In this document: in pieces, positions 8,820 through 17,495 of the stretch
How positions within the stretch are numbered: position 1 is the stretch's first letter
How the letters are laid out: each line of letters starts with the position of its first letter
DNA from: UBA4733 sp036734945
Lineage (GTDB): Bacteria > Chloroflexota > UBA4733
Length of the DNA stretch: 64,000 nt
Direction: 5' to 3'
Assembly: GCA_036734945.1 (NCBI GenBank)
Contig: DAIMXP010000014.1
Span: 1 to 64,000 of the forward strand
Notes under the pieces: model-generated
Told to the model about the DNA's origin: nothing
The model's database searches: none
The model's input: only the letters and a program-made list of their open reading frames with translations
Made by a program: the position numbers and the translations under genes

Positions 8820-10730
8820 TCACCGATACCGTCCGGCCTGCATCTCAAAGAGGGTGGCGTACCGCCCGCCGAGGGCCAGCAGTTCCTCGTGGCTGCCGTC
8901 CTCAAGGATGCGCCCTCCTTCCAGCACCAGGATACGGTCGGCCATGCGCACCGTCGAGAAGCGGTGGCTGATGAGGAGGACCGTCCGCCCCTCGGCCAAC
9001 TGCCGGAAGCGCGCAAAGAGTTCGTACTCCGCCTGGGCGTCCAGAGCCGCCGTCGGCTCATCCAGAATCACCAGCGCCGCGTCACGCATGGCAGCGCGGG
9101 CGGTGGCCACCTTCTGCCATTCGCCGCCGGAGAGCTCCACCCCACCCTCGAACACCTTCGTCAGCGGCGTGTCCAGTCCCTTCGGCAGTTTCGCCAGCAC
9201 GGCATCTGCTCCCGACCAGCGCGACGCCGCCAGCACGCGCTCCCGGTTGTCGACCTGTTGGACGTCGCCGACGCCGATATTCTGTTGCGCGGTGAGTGCG
9301 AAATGGGCGAAGTCCTGGAAGAGCACGGCGATGCGCTGGCGTAGTATCGTCAGGTCGTAGGCGGCCAGGGGAGCGCCATCAAGCAGGATCTCCCCGGCGG
9401 AGGGATCGTAGAGGCGGGTGAGCAGCTTGACCAGGGTGGTCTTGCCGGCGCCGTTCTCGCCCACCAACGCCACCGTCTCGCCCGCCCGCAAAGTGCAAGT
9501 GAGGTTGCGGAGGACCGGTTCCTGCTGGCCGGGATAGCCGAAAGCGACCTCGCGCAGCTCAATGCCCTGCCGTAGCCGGGCCGGCGCGGGCAACGCTTGC
9601 TCCGCTGGCGTGATGGCGATGCTGGGGCGCGTCTCGTCCAGGAAGCGGAAGATGCGCGCCATGAAGGGCAGGATCGCGGCGAACGGACCGAGGGACACCG
9701 ACAGCAGGAAGAGGTTGAACTGCAGGCCGGCGACCACGTTCAGGTAGAGGGCAAAGTCGCCCACGGTGAGCCGGTGGGCGCCGGCCTGCGCAGCGACATA
9801 GGCATAGCTCGCGGCGAGGACGAGGCCGCTGAGCACGACCAGCGCCAGGCTGGCTCGCATCCCCTCCGCCCGCAGCCGCTCCATCTCCGCCAGCGCCTCC
9901 CCCGCCAGGCGCTGCCAGCGGTCGCGGAACCAGGGGCCGACGCCGAAGGCCAGCACCTCCTTCGCCGCCGCCGCTTCGGTCATCACCGAGGCGCAGTAGG
10001 CCATCATGCGCGCCGCTTCCGAGCGTTCGGTGATGGCGTGGTAGATGCGGTGCTGCTGGCGCATCTGCACCACCACCTGGGGAATGGAGGCGAGCAGGAG
10101 AGCCAGCGGCAGGAGTGGCTGGAAGCGTACGAGCAGGGCGAGCGTGCCCACCAGCGAGAGGGACGACTGGGCCAGGGTGCGCAGGTACGTCAGCAGGTTC
10201 GCGGGCTGGTAGCTACCGGCGCGCTGGATCTGGCCGATCTCATCGTAGAACTCCTTGCGTTCGAAGTGGTCCAGGTCGGGGATGGCCCCGCCCACTTCCA
10301 TCGCCCGCCGATCAACTAGTCCGCTCACGCTGGCGGCGAGGTTACCCTGGACGTGGAACTGCACGGTAAAGAGGAGCCGGCCGGCGAACTGGAGACCGAC
10401 ATACCAGACGGCAGCGAGAAAGGCCGCCTGTGCCAGCGGCGCATCGTGCGCGTGGCCCAATGCCAGGACCAGCCGGTCGAGCACCAGCTTGGCGGTCCAG
10501 GCCGTGGCGACGGGGATGGCGCCGCCCACGGCGATCAGCAGCAGGTAGATCGTCGCCAGGGGAGCGTCGGCTTCCCAGGAGAAGCGCAGCGAGCGCCAGA
10601 GTGTGACGGCGGATGAGGCGATCAGGGGATGAGGGGATGGGGGGAGGGAGAGACGGCGCAGCCGCTGGACGGCAGCGAACATTGCTGATCGCCGGCCGGC
10701 TGGCGCTGGCCGGGGCGCCTTGCTCCTCAT
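8820..10730 (-). CDS. ABC exporter half-transporter, pair 1 subunit B
   Basis: 636-residue fusion of a membrane domain (about residues 35-330) and an ATPase domain. The Walker A motif GENGAGKTT lies near residue 423, the signature LSGGEWQK near 532, and VILDEPTAALD near 552 with an intact catalytic Glu. The H-loop is LISHRFSTVRMADRILVLEGG. The signature ending in WQK resembles lantibiotic exporters such as NisT. The ATG overlaps the upstream subunit's stop by four bases, which fits a heterodimer. A purine-rich repeat is translated just before the first membrane helix (LSLPPSPHPLIASSAV). It is a close paralogue of the gene at 15540. Confidence 0.92.
   Translation of the reverse strand: MRSKAPRPAPAGRRSAMFAAVQRLRRLSLPPSPHPLIASSAVTLWRSLRFSWEADAPLATIYLLLIAVGGAIPVATAWTAKLVLDRLVLALGHAHDAPLAQAAFLAAVWYVGLQFAGRLLFTVQFHVQGNLAASVSGLVDRRAMEVGGAIPDLDHFERKEFYDEIGQIQRAGSYQPANLLTYLRTLAQSSLSLVGTLALLVRFQPLLPLALLLASIPQVVVQMRQQHRIYHAITERSEAARMMAYCASVMTEAAAAKEVLAFGVGPWFRDRWQRLAGEALAEMERLRAEGMRASLALVVLSGLVLAASYAYVAAQAGAHRLTVGDFALYLNVVAGLQFNLFLLSVSLGPFAAILPFMARIFRFLDETRPSIAITPAEQALPAPARLRQGIELREVAFGYPGQQEPVLRNLTCTLRAGETVALVGENGAGKTTLVKLLTRLYDPSAGEILLDGAPLAAYDLTILRQRIAVLFQDFAHFALTAQQNIGVGDVQQVDNRERVLAASRWSGADAVLAKLPKGLDTPLTKVFEGGVELSGGEWQKVATARAAMRDAALVILDEPTAALDAQAEYELFARFRQLAEGRTVLLISHRFSTVRMADRILVLEGGRILEDGSHEELLALGGRYATLFEMQAGRYR
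10611..10652. repeat. GATGAGGGG-type purine repeat inside coding sequence
   Basis: Tandem GATGAGG/GATGGGG units are read in frame near the N-terminus of the exporter gene at 8820. A related stretch lies at the equivalent place in the paralogous gene at 17358-17427, and another in the DUF58 gene near 50481-50594. The encoded residues (for example PPSPHPLI) lie in a non-conserved stretch, so the sequence is best seen as a dispersed or slipped repeat tolerated in a linker. Confidence 0.6.
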
Positions 10731-12664
10731 CGCTTCGTCGCCTCATCTCGGTACAGTTCCGCCTGGAGGCCGTAGAGGTGGGCGTAGCCGCCATCCAGCG
10801 CCAGTAACTGCTCGTGGCTGCCTTCCTCGACCAGCCGGCCTTCCTCCAGGTAGACGATGCGGTCGGCCATACGGACGGTGCTGAAGCGGTGGCTGACCAG
10901 CACCGTCATCCGGTCCTGGGTCAGCTCGCTGAAGCGCCGGTACACGTCGTATTCCGCCTGCACATCCAGCGCGGCGGTTGGTTCGTCGAGGATAAGCAGT
11001 TGGGCGTCTCGCATGAAGGCTCGGCTCAAGGCGATCTTCTGCCACTGGCCGCCGGAGAGGTTCACCCCGCCGAACTGACTGCCCAGCCGGGTGGCGTAGC
11101 CCTTGGGTAGCGCCTCAATCAGCGCGGCCGCACCGCCCTGTCGCGCTGCCGCCTGGACCGCGGCCAGATCTTCCAGCCGCCGAACGTCGCCCAGACCAAC
11201 ATTCTCCTGCGCCGTGAGCTGGTAGGCGACGAAATCCTGGAAAACGACGCCAATCTGCCGGCGCAGGTCGTCCAGATCGTAGTCGCGCAGGTCGACGCCG
11301 TCCAGCAGGATGCGCCCCTCGGTCGGATCGTAGAAGCGGCAGAGCAGCTTCACCAACGTCGTCTTCCCCGCGCCGTTGCGGCCGACCAGCGCCATCCGCT
11401 CGCCGGGGCGAATGGCGAAAGAGACCTGCCGCAGCATGTCAGTCTCGGCGCCTGGGTAGCGGAAGGAAACCTCCTCCAGCACCAGCCCCGAGCGGATAGG
11501 TCGCGGCGCGAGCGCCCCACCCCAGCCCCTCCCCACTCCGTGGAGAGGGGAGAAAGGTACGGCAGCAAGTACCACCGCCCCCTCTCCAGCTTGCTGGGGA
11601 GGGGGTTGGGGGTGGGGCAGGTCCGGTTCGGCGTCGAGCACGAGGAAGAGGCTGGGTAGCCAGGTGAAGATCATGGCGAAGAAGCCGACGTCGAAGCCGA
11701 CTTCGTAGAGCGCCAGATGCAACTGGCCGAGCGCGCCGGCGAAGAGGACGAGGTCGCCCAGCGTCAACTCGCCAACCAGGACGCGCTGGATGGCGTAGAG
11801 GTAGACGATCGCCGCTGCCCCGGCCGAGAGCGCCTGGGCCGGCGCCATGCGGGCGAGCAGTTGGCGGCGCAGCGCCCACATTTCGGCGGACATCCGCCCG
11901 AACAGCGTGCCATAGAGGCCGAGGAAGAAACTACCCAGGTCATAGAGGCGAACGTCCTTGGCCGTTTCGGCGCCGAGCACGGCGGCGTGGTAGGCGACCA
12001 GCTTGCGGCCCTCCGCCCCCTGGACGCGCAGCACGTTGCCCGACTTCTGGGCGAAGTCGTTCTCCTGCAGCGCTTCCGGGATGTGCGCCAGGAGCAACAG
12101 TAGGGGCGCCAGCGGGTGCAGCCGCCAGAGCGCGGCGCCCATGGCGACGATCGTGAACAGCGCCTGCGCCAGGCGCCCGCCGTAGGCGGCGAGGTCCACG
12201 GGGCCACGCACGGCACGCTCGCGGGCGGTGACAAGGTGGTTGGCGAAGGTCGGGTCCTCGAAGCGGCTGAGCCCACGCCAGCGGTTGACGGCGGCCAGCA
12301 ACTCCCCGTTGACGAAGGTAGTGAGCCGGTCGGCCAGCGACTCCTGCGTGGCGCGAAAGAGCGTCGCCAGTGCTTGCTGCAGGATGATCAAGCCGACCGC
12401 CAGGGCAATCCACGTCGTGAGAGACAGGCTGGCGGCGCCGGAGCCGGCTAGGCCGAGGACCCGCGTGACCGCGTTGACCACGCCGCGCGAGGCCCAGAGC
12501 GTGCCCACCGGCACGAAAGCCTGCAACAGCATCAGCAGCCCGAGGGTGACGGCCTGGCGGGGTGCCGCCGCAACGGCCAGCGCCAGCGAGCGCTGCCAGA
12601 GGGTGAAAGTTGAGCCGAGCCGGCCGCCAAGCGTGGTCGGCAGAGACCTGACACCTGTGCTGAT
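10727..12664 (-). CDS. ABC exporter half-transporter, pair 1 subunit A
   Basis: About 645 residues: membrane domain, then ATPase with GRNGAGKTT (near 427), LSGGQWQKIALSRA (near 534) and LLILDEPTAALD. The first methionine (12532) would remove the first membrane helix that its paralogue at 17492 has. In-frame sequence continues upstream to a TAG, and the only well-placed start is AUC at 12664, seven bases after GAGGAGG. The linker before the ATPase holds a translated inverted-repeat element (11515-11617) that the paralogue lacks. A promoter and palindromic operator lie directly upstream. Confidence 0.88.
   Translation of the reverse strand: MSTGVRSLPTTLGGRLGSTFTLWQRSLALAVAAAPRQAVTLGLLMLLQAFVPVGTLWASRGVVNAVTRVLGLAGSGAASLSLTTWIALAVGLIILQQALATLFRATQESLADRLTTFVNGELLAAVNRWRGLSRFEDPTFANHLVTARERAVRGPVDLAAYGGRLAQALFTIVAMGAALWRLHPLAPLLLLLAHIPEALQENDFAQKSGNVLRVQGAEGRKLVAYHAAVLGAETAKDVRLYDLGSFFLGLYGTLFGRMSAEMWALRRQLLARMAPAQALSAGAAAIVYLYAIQRVLVGELTLGDLVLFAGALGQLHLALYEVGFDVGFFAMIFTWLPSLFLVLDAEPDLPHPQPPPQQAGEGAVVLAAVPFSPLHGVGRGWGGALAPRPIRSGLVLEEVSFRYPGAETDMLRQVSFAIRPGERMALVGRNGAGKTTLVKLLCRFYDPTEGRILLDGVDLRDYDLDDLRRQIGVVFQDFVAYQLTAQENVGLGDVRRLEDLAAVQAAARQGGAAALIEALPKGYATRLGSQFGGVNLSGGQWQKIALSRAFMRDAQLLILDEPTAALDVQAEYDVYRRFSELTQDRMTVLVSHRFSTVRMADRIVYLEEGRLVEEGSHEQLLALDGGYAHLYGLQAELYRDEATKR
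11515..11617. repeat. Inverted-repeat element inserted in frame in an ABC exporter gene
   Basis: The ends CCCCACCCCAGCCCCTCCCC and TGGGGAGGGGGTTGGGG (continuing GGTGGGG) are imperfect inverted repeats about 21 bases long around a roughly 60-base centre with further CCTCTCC/GGAGAGG pairs. It is translated as linker residues PHPQPPPQQAGEGA through HGVGRGWGG. The paralogous exporter at 17492 has a short linker at this point and no such sequence, which marks it as an insertion. It resembles the palindromic dispersed repeats common in Chloroflexota genomes. Confidence 0.75.
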
Positions 12665-12704
12665 CGCCTACCTCCTCGCTATGCCCTGCTGCTGCGGAGA
12701 TTTG

Positions 12705-12726
12705 GTAAGAATATACTTACGTATAT
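12705..12726. promoter_or_regulatory. Nested palindromic operator
   Basis: Two overlapping perfect inverted repeats: GTAAG-AATATA-CTTAC at 12705-12720 and ATATAC-TTAC-GTATAT at 12711-12726. They cover the -10 box and most of the spacer of the exporter promoter on the minus strand, as expected for a repressor of the TetR, PadR or GntR kind. No regulator gene is next to it, so the binding protein is unknown. Confidence 0.7.
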
Positions 12727-12739
12727 TGGTCCCTGTCAA
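12710..12739 (-). promoter_or_regulatory. Sigma-70-type promoter of ABC exporter pair 1
   Basis: On the minus strand TTGACA (12739-12734) is followed after 18 bases by TATATT (12715-12710), a near-consensus promoter. It points at the exporter gene whose ribosome site GAGGAGG lies at 12677-12671. Transcription would begin close to 12703, giving a leader of about 40 bases. Confidence 0.72.
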
Positions 12740-12875
12740 GCGGCGATGCTTCGCCATACCACTGGGCCGCGCGCTGGACGCCGACGGTGGGCCAGGTCGC
12801 GCTCAGCCGGTTGAGCGATCCGGCAGTATTCTGTTCACGGCAAGCATTCAGCCGCTCAAGTTGCCGCGGTAGCCC

Positions 12876-13418
12876 TCAGCACGTTCGCTCTTTGCCCTGC
12901 GCGACAGCAGGTTTCTGGGGCAGATAGGGAATTAGGCCCAGACGGAGCGCTTCTTCCTGCACATCCGGGGGAGCATAGCGCGCGTCGATGATGAAACCGT
13001 TGATTGTGATCATCCAGGCCATCGGGTTGTCGTCTATTTTGCTCGGCAAGCACCAGCGCGGATCGAGGATGCCGATGTTCAGCGCATCAAGGATCAGCTT
13101 GGCCTTGGCAGCGGCGGTGTTCTTGCCGACGCTGAACAGTTCGCACAATTGATCAGCACGCAGATGCGGCGACTGGCTCTTGTCGAAGAGAAAATTGACC
13201 CGGCCGAGCGCGTACACGATGGCGCACGCCCAGACCTCGATCTTGCCGGTCAGCAACGGCGATGGACGTTTGCGGCAGAGCGCGGCGGTGAGGCGACGGC
13301 AGAGGTGCGCGTACTCCTCACTGAGATGCTGCGCACAGACGGGATCTGTGAGCGCGACGATACGGTCAAAGTGCAGTCGCAGTGCCTGCGGCACGGGACC
13401 AATCGCTTCGGCAGACAT
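12876..13418 (-). CDS. DUF6398-domain protein
   Basis: 180-residue soluble protein matching the DUF6398 pattern: an N-terminal helical part, KIEVWACAIVYALGRVNFLFD in the middle, then a helix-turn-helix-like segment (LCELFSVGKNTAAAKAKL) followed by DPRWCLPS and DNPMAWMI. The core resembles domains often fused to plasmid pRiA4b ORF-3-like or SEC-C proteins. Function is unknown; the middle may bind nucleic acid. ATG 13418 follows GAAGGAGG. A longer reading upstream is arginine-rich and lacks conservation. Confidence 0.72.
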   Translation of the reverse strand: MSAEAIGPVPQALRLHFDRIVALTDPVCAQHLSEEYAHLCRRLTAALCRKRPSPLLTGKIEVWACAIVYALGRVNFLFDKSQSPHLRADQLCELFSVGKNTAAAKAKLILDALNIGILDPRWCLPSKIDDNPMAWMITINGFIIDARYAPPDVQEEALRLGLIPYLPQKPAVAQGKERTC

Positions 13419-13552
13419 ACCAATGCCTCCTTCTTCAGGCTTAAGGCGTGGCCAATGCGCCAACGAAGAACTCGTTGCTCCCCATTCTACGGCACCCCGG
13501 CGCGCGCGCACTCGGTTGCCAATGGGTTTGCGGCAGTCGCCCCGCCGCCGAC

Positions 13553-14614
13553 TCACGTGGCCATTCGCAGATAGCTTTGGTAACGGCGCGGCGTGACATG
13601 GCCGGCGGCGACGGCCGCCGTGATCGCGCAACCGGGTTCCTCACGATGCCGGCAACTCAGGCCGAAGCGGCAGGTACCGACGAACGGACGCAACTCACGG
13701 AATAGGAGGGCGATGTCATCGCGCCGAACGTCCCAGAGGCCGAACTCCCGCATGCCCGGCGTGTCAACCACGCCCCCCCCGCCTTCCAGGGAAAACAGCT
13801 CCAGAAAGCTGGTGGTGTGTTTCCCCTTACCCGTCAGGGCGCTCACCGCGCCGACGCGCAGGCCGAGGTCAGGTTGCACGGCGTTGAGGATGCTCGTCTT
13901 CCCGGCGCCCGATCTGCCTGCCAGCACGGACAGCCGTTGGTGCAGGACTTCAGCAAAGGCAGCAACGCCCGCCCCGCTGCTGGCGCTGGTGAGGTCGACG
14001 GGATAGCCCAGCGTCCGGTAGTTGGCGACTTCCAGATCAAGCACGCTCGGCTCTATGAGGTCGATCTTGGTGACACAGATGCGCGCCGGCAACTCGGTGG
14101 ACTCCGCCGACGCCAGGTAGCGGTCGACCAACTCCCAGGAGGGGGCTGGGTGGGCGGCACAAATGACGATGACTTGATCGACGTTGGCAACGATCACCTG
14201 CTCCAACGGCTTGGGACCGGCAGCCCGGCGCACCAGCTTGCTCCGGCGAGGCAGCACCTCGACGATCATGCCGCTGCCGTCACTGCCGGCGAGGAACTGC
14301 ACGCAGTCACCGACAGCAATGGGATCAACCAGGCGGATGTCTTCCACCGTCACGACGTGCGCGCGGAGCGATCCTGGATCGGCGATCGGGTAGACCAACT
14401 TCTTGCGTAACCGGTTCGAGATGCTGCAGCCGATAACGCGCTCGCCCGCTCGCACCGCATACTGACCTTGACTCTTGCGATAGACAGTACCTTCGTGGCG
14501 AAGGTGCAAGTCAATGTCGTCGCTTCCTCTCGCGCCCTCGGCCTCTAGCGCGGCTGGTTTCGGTGAGGCCGGCTTCGCCCTATTCTTGAATGAGGGTTGG
14601 GAATACTTCGTCAT
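13553..14614 (-). CDS. rsgA: Ribosome small-subunit-dependent GTPase RsgA
   Basis: 353-residue circularly permuted GTPase that helps late 30S subunit maturation. An N-terminal OB-fold (about residues 35-125) precedes the G domain in permuted order: TKIDLIE (G4), GRSGAGKTSI (G1, near residue 233) and DTPGMREFG (G3). The C-terminal zinc motif is present as CRFGLSCRHREEPGC. ATG 14614 follows a GAAGGA ribosome site. The Lys-rich N-terminal 30 residues are extra compared with E. coli RsgA. It is followed by the DUF6398 gene on the same strand after 134 bases. Confidence 0.93.
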   Translation of the reverse strand: MTKYSQPSFKNRAKPASPKPAALEAEGARGSDDIDLHLRHEGTVYRKSQGQYAVRAGERVIGCSISNRLRKKLVYPIADPGSLRAHVVTVEDIRLVDPIAVGDCVQFLAGSDGSGMIVEVLPRRSKLVRRAAGPKPLEQVIVANVDQVIVICAAHPAPSWELVDRYLASAESTELPARICVTKIDLIEPSVLDLEVANYRTLGYPVDLTSASSGAGVAAFAEVLHQRLSVLAGRSGAGKTSILNAVQPDLGLRVGAVSALTGKGKHTTSFLELFSLEGGGGVVDTPGMREFGLWDVRRDDIALLFRELRPFVGTCRFGLSCRHREEPGCAITAAVAAGHVTPRRYQSYLRMAT

Positions 14615-15142
14615 ACGTCCTTCACTTCTGCTACGGCGGATTGTTCCAGGGCAGCCGCAGGACGCGCCGCTATACACCGCCGTCAGGGTGTGATAGACGA
14701 CGGCAGCGGGCGAACACGTCCCGAGGAAACGATGCCGACCGTTGCGCCGAGAAGGAGGAAGCGCTGCACGCCAGCCAACGCGAAGACCCATATGAGGCGG
14801 ATCAGCGGGTCAGGACTGTCGGCACGCACGCATGCGTTGGACGAGCGGTTAGCGGCGTCCACACCTCAGCGCGCTGCGGAAGGCACAGGTGTATACACGC
14901 ATTGCCTGTTCCTCCTGTCGCGCCATGAAGCCTGTTCGGGTGGGTGTTACCGACCCTCGATACTGTACGGCGTAACGAGCGGGCTGTCAAACGGTGTGCG
15001 CCGCTGATGCAACAACGTCTGTACTACCGGCTCGTAGATTGGCACCCTCGTACGGTCAGGTCATGTCTGTGCATTGGGGAAGTCTATGACGGAAGCCACT
15101 GCGGCACTCCGAACATCCTGGGACGAAGCTACCCCGTCTCGA
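14615..15142. other. Non-coding stretch upstream of rsgA
   Basis: 528 bases with no convincing gene on either strand. Short frames present have arginine-rich compositions and no ribosome sites. A 10-base perfect palindrome GTGTATACAC lies at 14889-14898. The rsgA promoter must lie in the left part. I see no tRNA, CRISPR or repeat structure here. Confidence 0.5.
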
Positions 15143-15436
15143 TCATCCGGCAGTAGGCACGGAAACAACGGTGGCAAGCCGCCGTTTCGCAATCGAAATG
15201 ATGGCCGGATCGATCGCACGCTCCAGGTCGAAGTGGTGGGCGGCTGAGGGCAACGTATTCCAGTCCCGACCCACCGCGCCGGCGCGGCTCAGGATGTGCA
15301 GCAGCGTGTAGCGATCCGTCGCCGGATGGTCACTCCGCAGTTCGCGCGCAACCTGATTAATCTCCTCCTGGGAAAGCCGCGCCCACTTGGCCCGGTCGAG
15401 CAGTTCGGCGTAGGTGTTCATCTTGGTACGAACCAT
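15143..15436 (-). CDS. Small helical hypothetical protein (possibly truncated HEAT-type)
   Basis: 97 residues from ATG 15436, or 92 from ATG 15421. The sequence NTYAELLDRAKWARLSQEEI and the following RYTLLHILSRAG resemble the start of HEAT-repeat proteins in which each repeat reports loss of one element; in those the chain continues much longer, so this may be a shortened form. A GGAG lies 18 bases before the upstream ATG, too far for a good ribosome site. Function unknown. Confidence 0.5.
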   Translation of the reverse strand: MVRTKMNTYAELLDRAKWARLSQEEINQVARELRSDHPATDRYTLLHILSRAGAVGRDWNTLPSAAHHFDLERAIDPAIISIAKRRLATVVSVPTAG

Positions 15437-15539
15437 TCTGAAAAGTTCAGGAGTCTCCTTGCCTCACCCAGTTCCGCGGTCAGCGCGTGCCGAGCCCCTT
15501 CGGGGGTGCCTGGATAGTTTAGCCGATTCTTGATCTCCG

Positions 15540-17495
15540 TCACCGATACCGCCCGGCCTGCATCTCAAACAGTGTGGCATAGCGCCCGCCCAGGGCCACG
15601 AGCTCCGCGTGGCTGCCGTCCTCGATGATAAAGCCACCTTCCAGCACCAGGATGCGGTCGGCCATGCGCACCGTCGAGAAGCGGTGGCTGATCAGCAAGA
15701 CGGTGCGGACGGCAGCCAGCTCGCGGAAGCGCTGGAACAACTCATACTCGGCCTGGGCGTCCAGGGCCGCTGTCGGCTCATCCAGGATCACCAGGGCGGC
15801 GTCACGCATGGCGGCACGCGCCATCGCGATCTTCTGCCACTCGCCACCGGAGAGGTCCACACCGCCCTCGAAGGCGCGAGTGAGTGGGGTGTCCAGCCCA
15901 CCTGGCAGCTTGTTAAGCACACCATCTGCTCCGACCCAATGCGCCGCTGCCAGCACCCGCTCCCGGTTGTCGACCTGTTGGACATCGCCCACGCCGATAT
16001 TGTGCTGCGCGGACAGCGCAAAGTGAGCGAAGTCCTGAAAGAGTACGGCGGTCTGCCGCCGTAGCGCCCAGGGGGCGCCCGCCAGATTGTAGGCTGCCAG
16101 GGGAACGCCATCAAGGAGGATCTCCCCGGAGGAAGGATCGTAAAGGCGGGTCAGCAGCTTGACGAGGGTGGTCTTGCCGGCGCCGTTCTCACCAACCACG
16201 GCAACCGTCTCGCCCGCGCGCAGGGTGCAGGTGACGCCGCGCAGCACCGGCGCCTTCTGGCCGGGATAACTGAACCAGATGTCGCGCAGCTCGATGCCCT
16301 GCCGTAGCCGGGCAGGCACGGGTAGCGCCTGCTCCGGTGGCGTGATGGCGATACTGGGGTGCGTCTCGTAGAGGAAGGCAAACAGGCGGGCCATGTAGCG
16401 CGAGGTGTCTACTGCGCTGGCAGCTCCAGCCGTGAACTGGAAGAGCGTCTGCTGGAAGCCGGCAACGATGCTGAGATAGAGGGCGAAGTCGCCGATGGTC
16501 AGCCGCTGGTTGCCTACCTGGGCGGCTACATAGGCATAGCCGAGGGCAAGCACGAGTCCGTTGCCGCCGATAATGGCGGCAGTACCGCGCAGGCCGGCCC
16601 GGCGCAGTCGCGCCATCTCCGCCAGCGCTTCGTCCGCCAGCCGCCGCCAACGGGCCTGAAACCAGGGACCGACGCCGTAGACGAGCAGCTCCTTCGCTGC
16701 GCTCGGATCAGTCGTCACTGCGGCGGCGTACGCCATCTGTCGTGCCGCCTCGGAGCGGCGCGTGATGGACTGATAGGTGCGGTCGCGTAGGCGCACCTGC
16801 ACCAGCACCTGGGGGATGCCGCAGACGAGTAGCGCCAGCGGTAACAACGGTTGGAAACGCCAGAGGAGCGCCATCGACCCGCCCAGCGTGAGCACGGCAG
16901 CGAGCACATCGTGCAGGTCGTGGAGCAGGTTCTTGGGCCGCCAGCTCACTTCACGTTGCAAGAAGGCGATCTCGTCCTGAAACTCCTGGCGCTCGAAGTG
17001 GTCCAGGTCGGGGATGCCGCCGGCGACCGTCATCAGGCGTTGCTCCACGAGGCCGGTGGCGCGAGTCAGCAAGTTGCCGCCGAGTTGTACCTGGAGTGGT
17101 GGGAGAAAGCGCCCAGCGAAGCGGATGGCCACATACCAGGTCGCCGCAACCATAGCGGCGTTGATCGGCACAACCACGGGGGACGTTTTCGCCTGCTCAA
17201 TGGCGAGCACGGAACCCGCCCGATTGAGCACAAGCCTGACCAGCAGTGCTGCCGCGAGCGGAAGGATTCCCTGGATGACCGTAATGAGCAGGTAGGTCGT
17301 TGCCCGCGGCGGATCGGCCTGCCAGAGCAGCCGGAGCGTGCGACCGAGGGTGACGGCGGATGAGGGGATGAGGGGTGCCGGCGAGCGCAGCGAGACCGTG
17401 GATGAGGGGAGAGGGCGGCGGCGCAGCCGCTGGACCGCACCGAACAAGGCCGATCGCAGGTCAGCTGGTGCTGGTCGGGGCGCCTTTTTTCTCAT
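15540..17495 (-). CDS. ABC exporter half-transporter, pair 2 subunit B
   Basis: 651-residue half-transporter: membrane domain with about six helices, then ATPase with GENGAGKTT (near 433), LSGGEWQKIAMARA (near 545) and VILDEPTAALD with the catalytic Glu present. Its C-terminus (GGRYATLFEMQAGRYR) and much of its length match the gene at 8820, so the two pairs arose by duplication. It overlaps the upstream partner by four bases. Its N-terminal cytoplasmic part carries a GATGAGGGG repeat translated before the first helix. It probably exports a peptide or lipid-like substrate; identity unknown. Confidence 0.92.
   Translation of the reverse strand: MRKKAPRPAPADLRSALFGAVQRLRRRPLPSSTVSLRSPAPLIPSSAVTLGRTLRLLWQADPPRATTYLLITVIQGILPLAAALLVRLVLNRAGSVLAIEQAKTSPVVVPINAAMVAATWYVAIRFAGRFLPPLQVQLGGNLLTRATGLVEQRLMTVAGGIPDLDHFERQEFQDEIAFLQREVSWRPKNLLHDLHDVLAAVLTLGGSMALLWRFQPLLPLALLVCGIPQVLVQVRLRDRTYQSITRRSEAARQMAYAAAVTTDPSAAKELLVYGVGPWFQARWRRLADEALAEMARLRRAGLRGTAAIIGGNGLVLALGYAYVAAQVGNQRLTIGDFALYLSIVAGFQQTLFQFTAGAASAVDTSRYMARLFAFLYETHPSIAITPPEQALPVPARLRQGIELRDIWFSYPGQKAPVLRGVTCTLRAGETVAVVGENGAGKTTLVKLLTRLYDPSSGEILLDGVPLAAYNLAGAPWALRRQTAVLFQDFAHFALSAQHNIGVGDVQQVDNRERVLAAAHWVGADGVLNKLPGGLDTPLTRAFEGGVDLSGGEWQKIAMARAAMRDAALVILDEPTAALDAQAEYELFQRFRELAAVRTVLLISHRFSTVRMADRILVLEGGFIIEDGSHAELVALGGRYATLFEMQAGRYR
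17358..17427. repeat. GATGAGGGG-type repeat in exporter pair 2
   Basis: Two blocks of GATGAGGGG units separated by about 25 bases lie in the N-terminal coding region of the gene at 15540, at the place where its paralogue at 8820 has a shorter version. The difference in length between paralogues shows that the tract has expanded or moved since the duplication. Confidence 0.55.

Noticed and set aside
14802..14990. Possible short Cys-containing peptide gene (62 residues) upstream of rsgA
   Set aside because: Considered as a precursor peptide for the exporters, but there is no ribosome site and no leader/core pattern.
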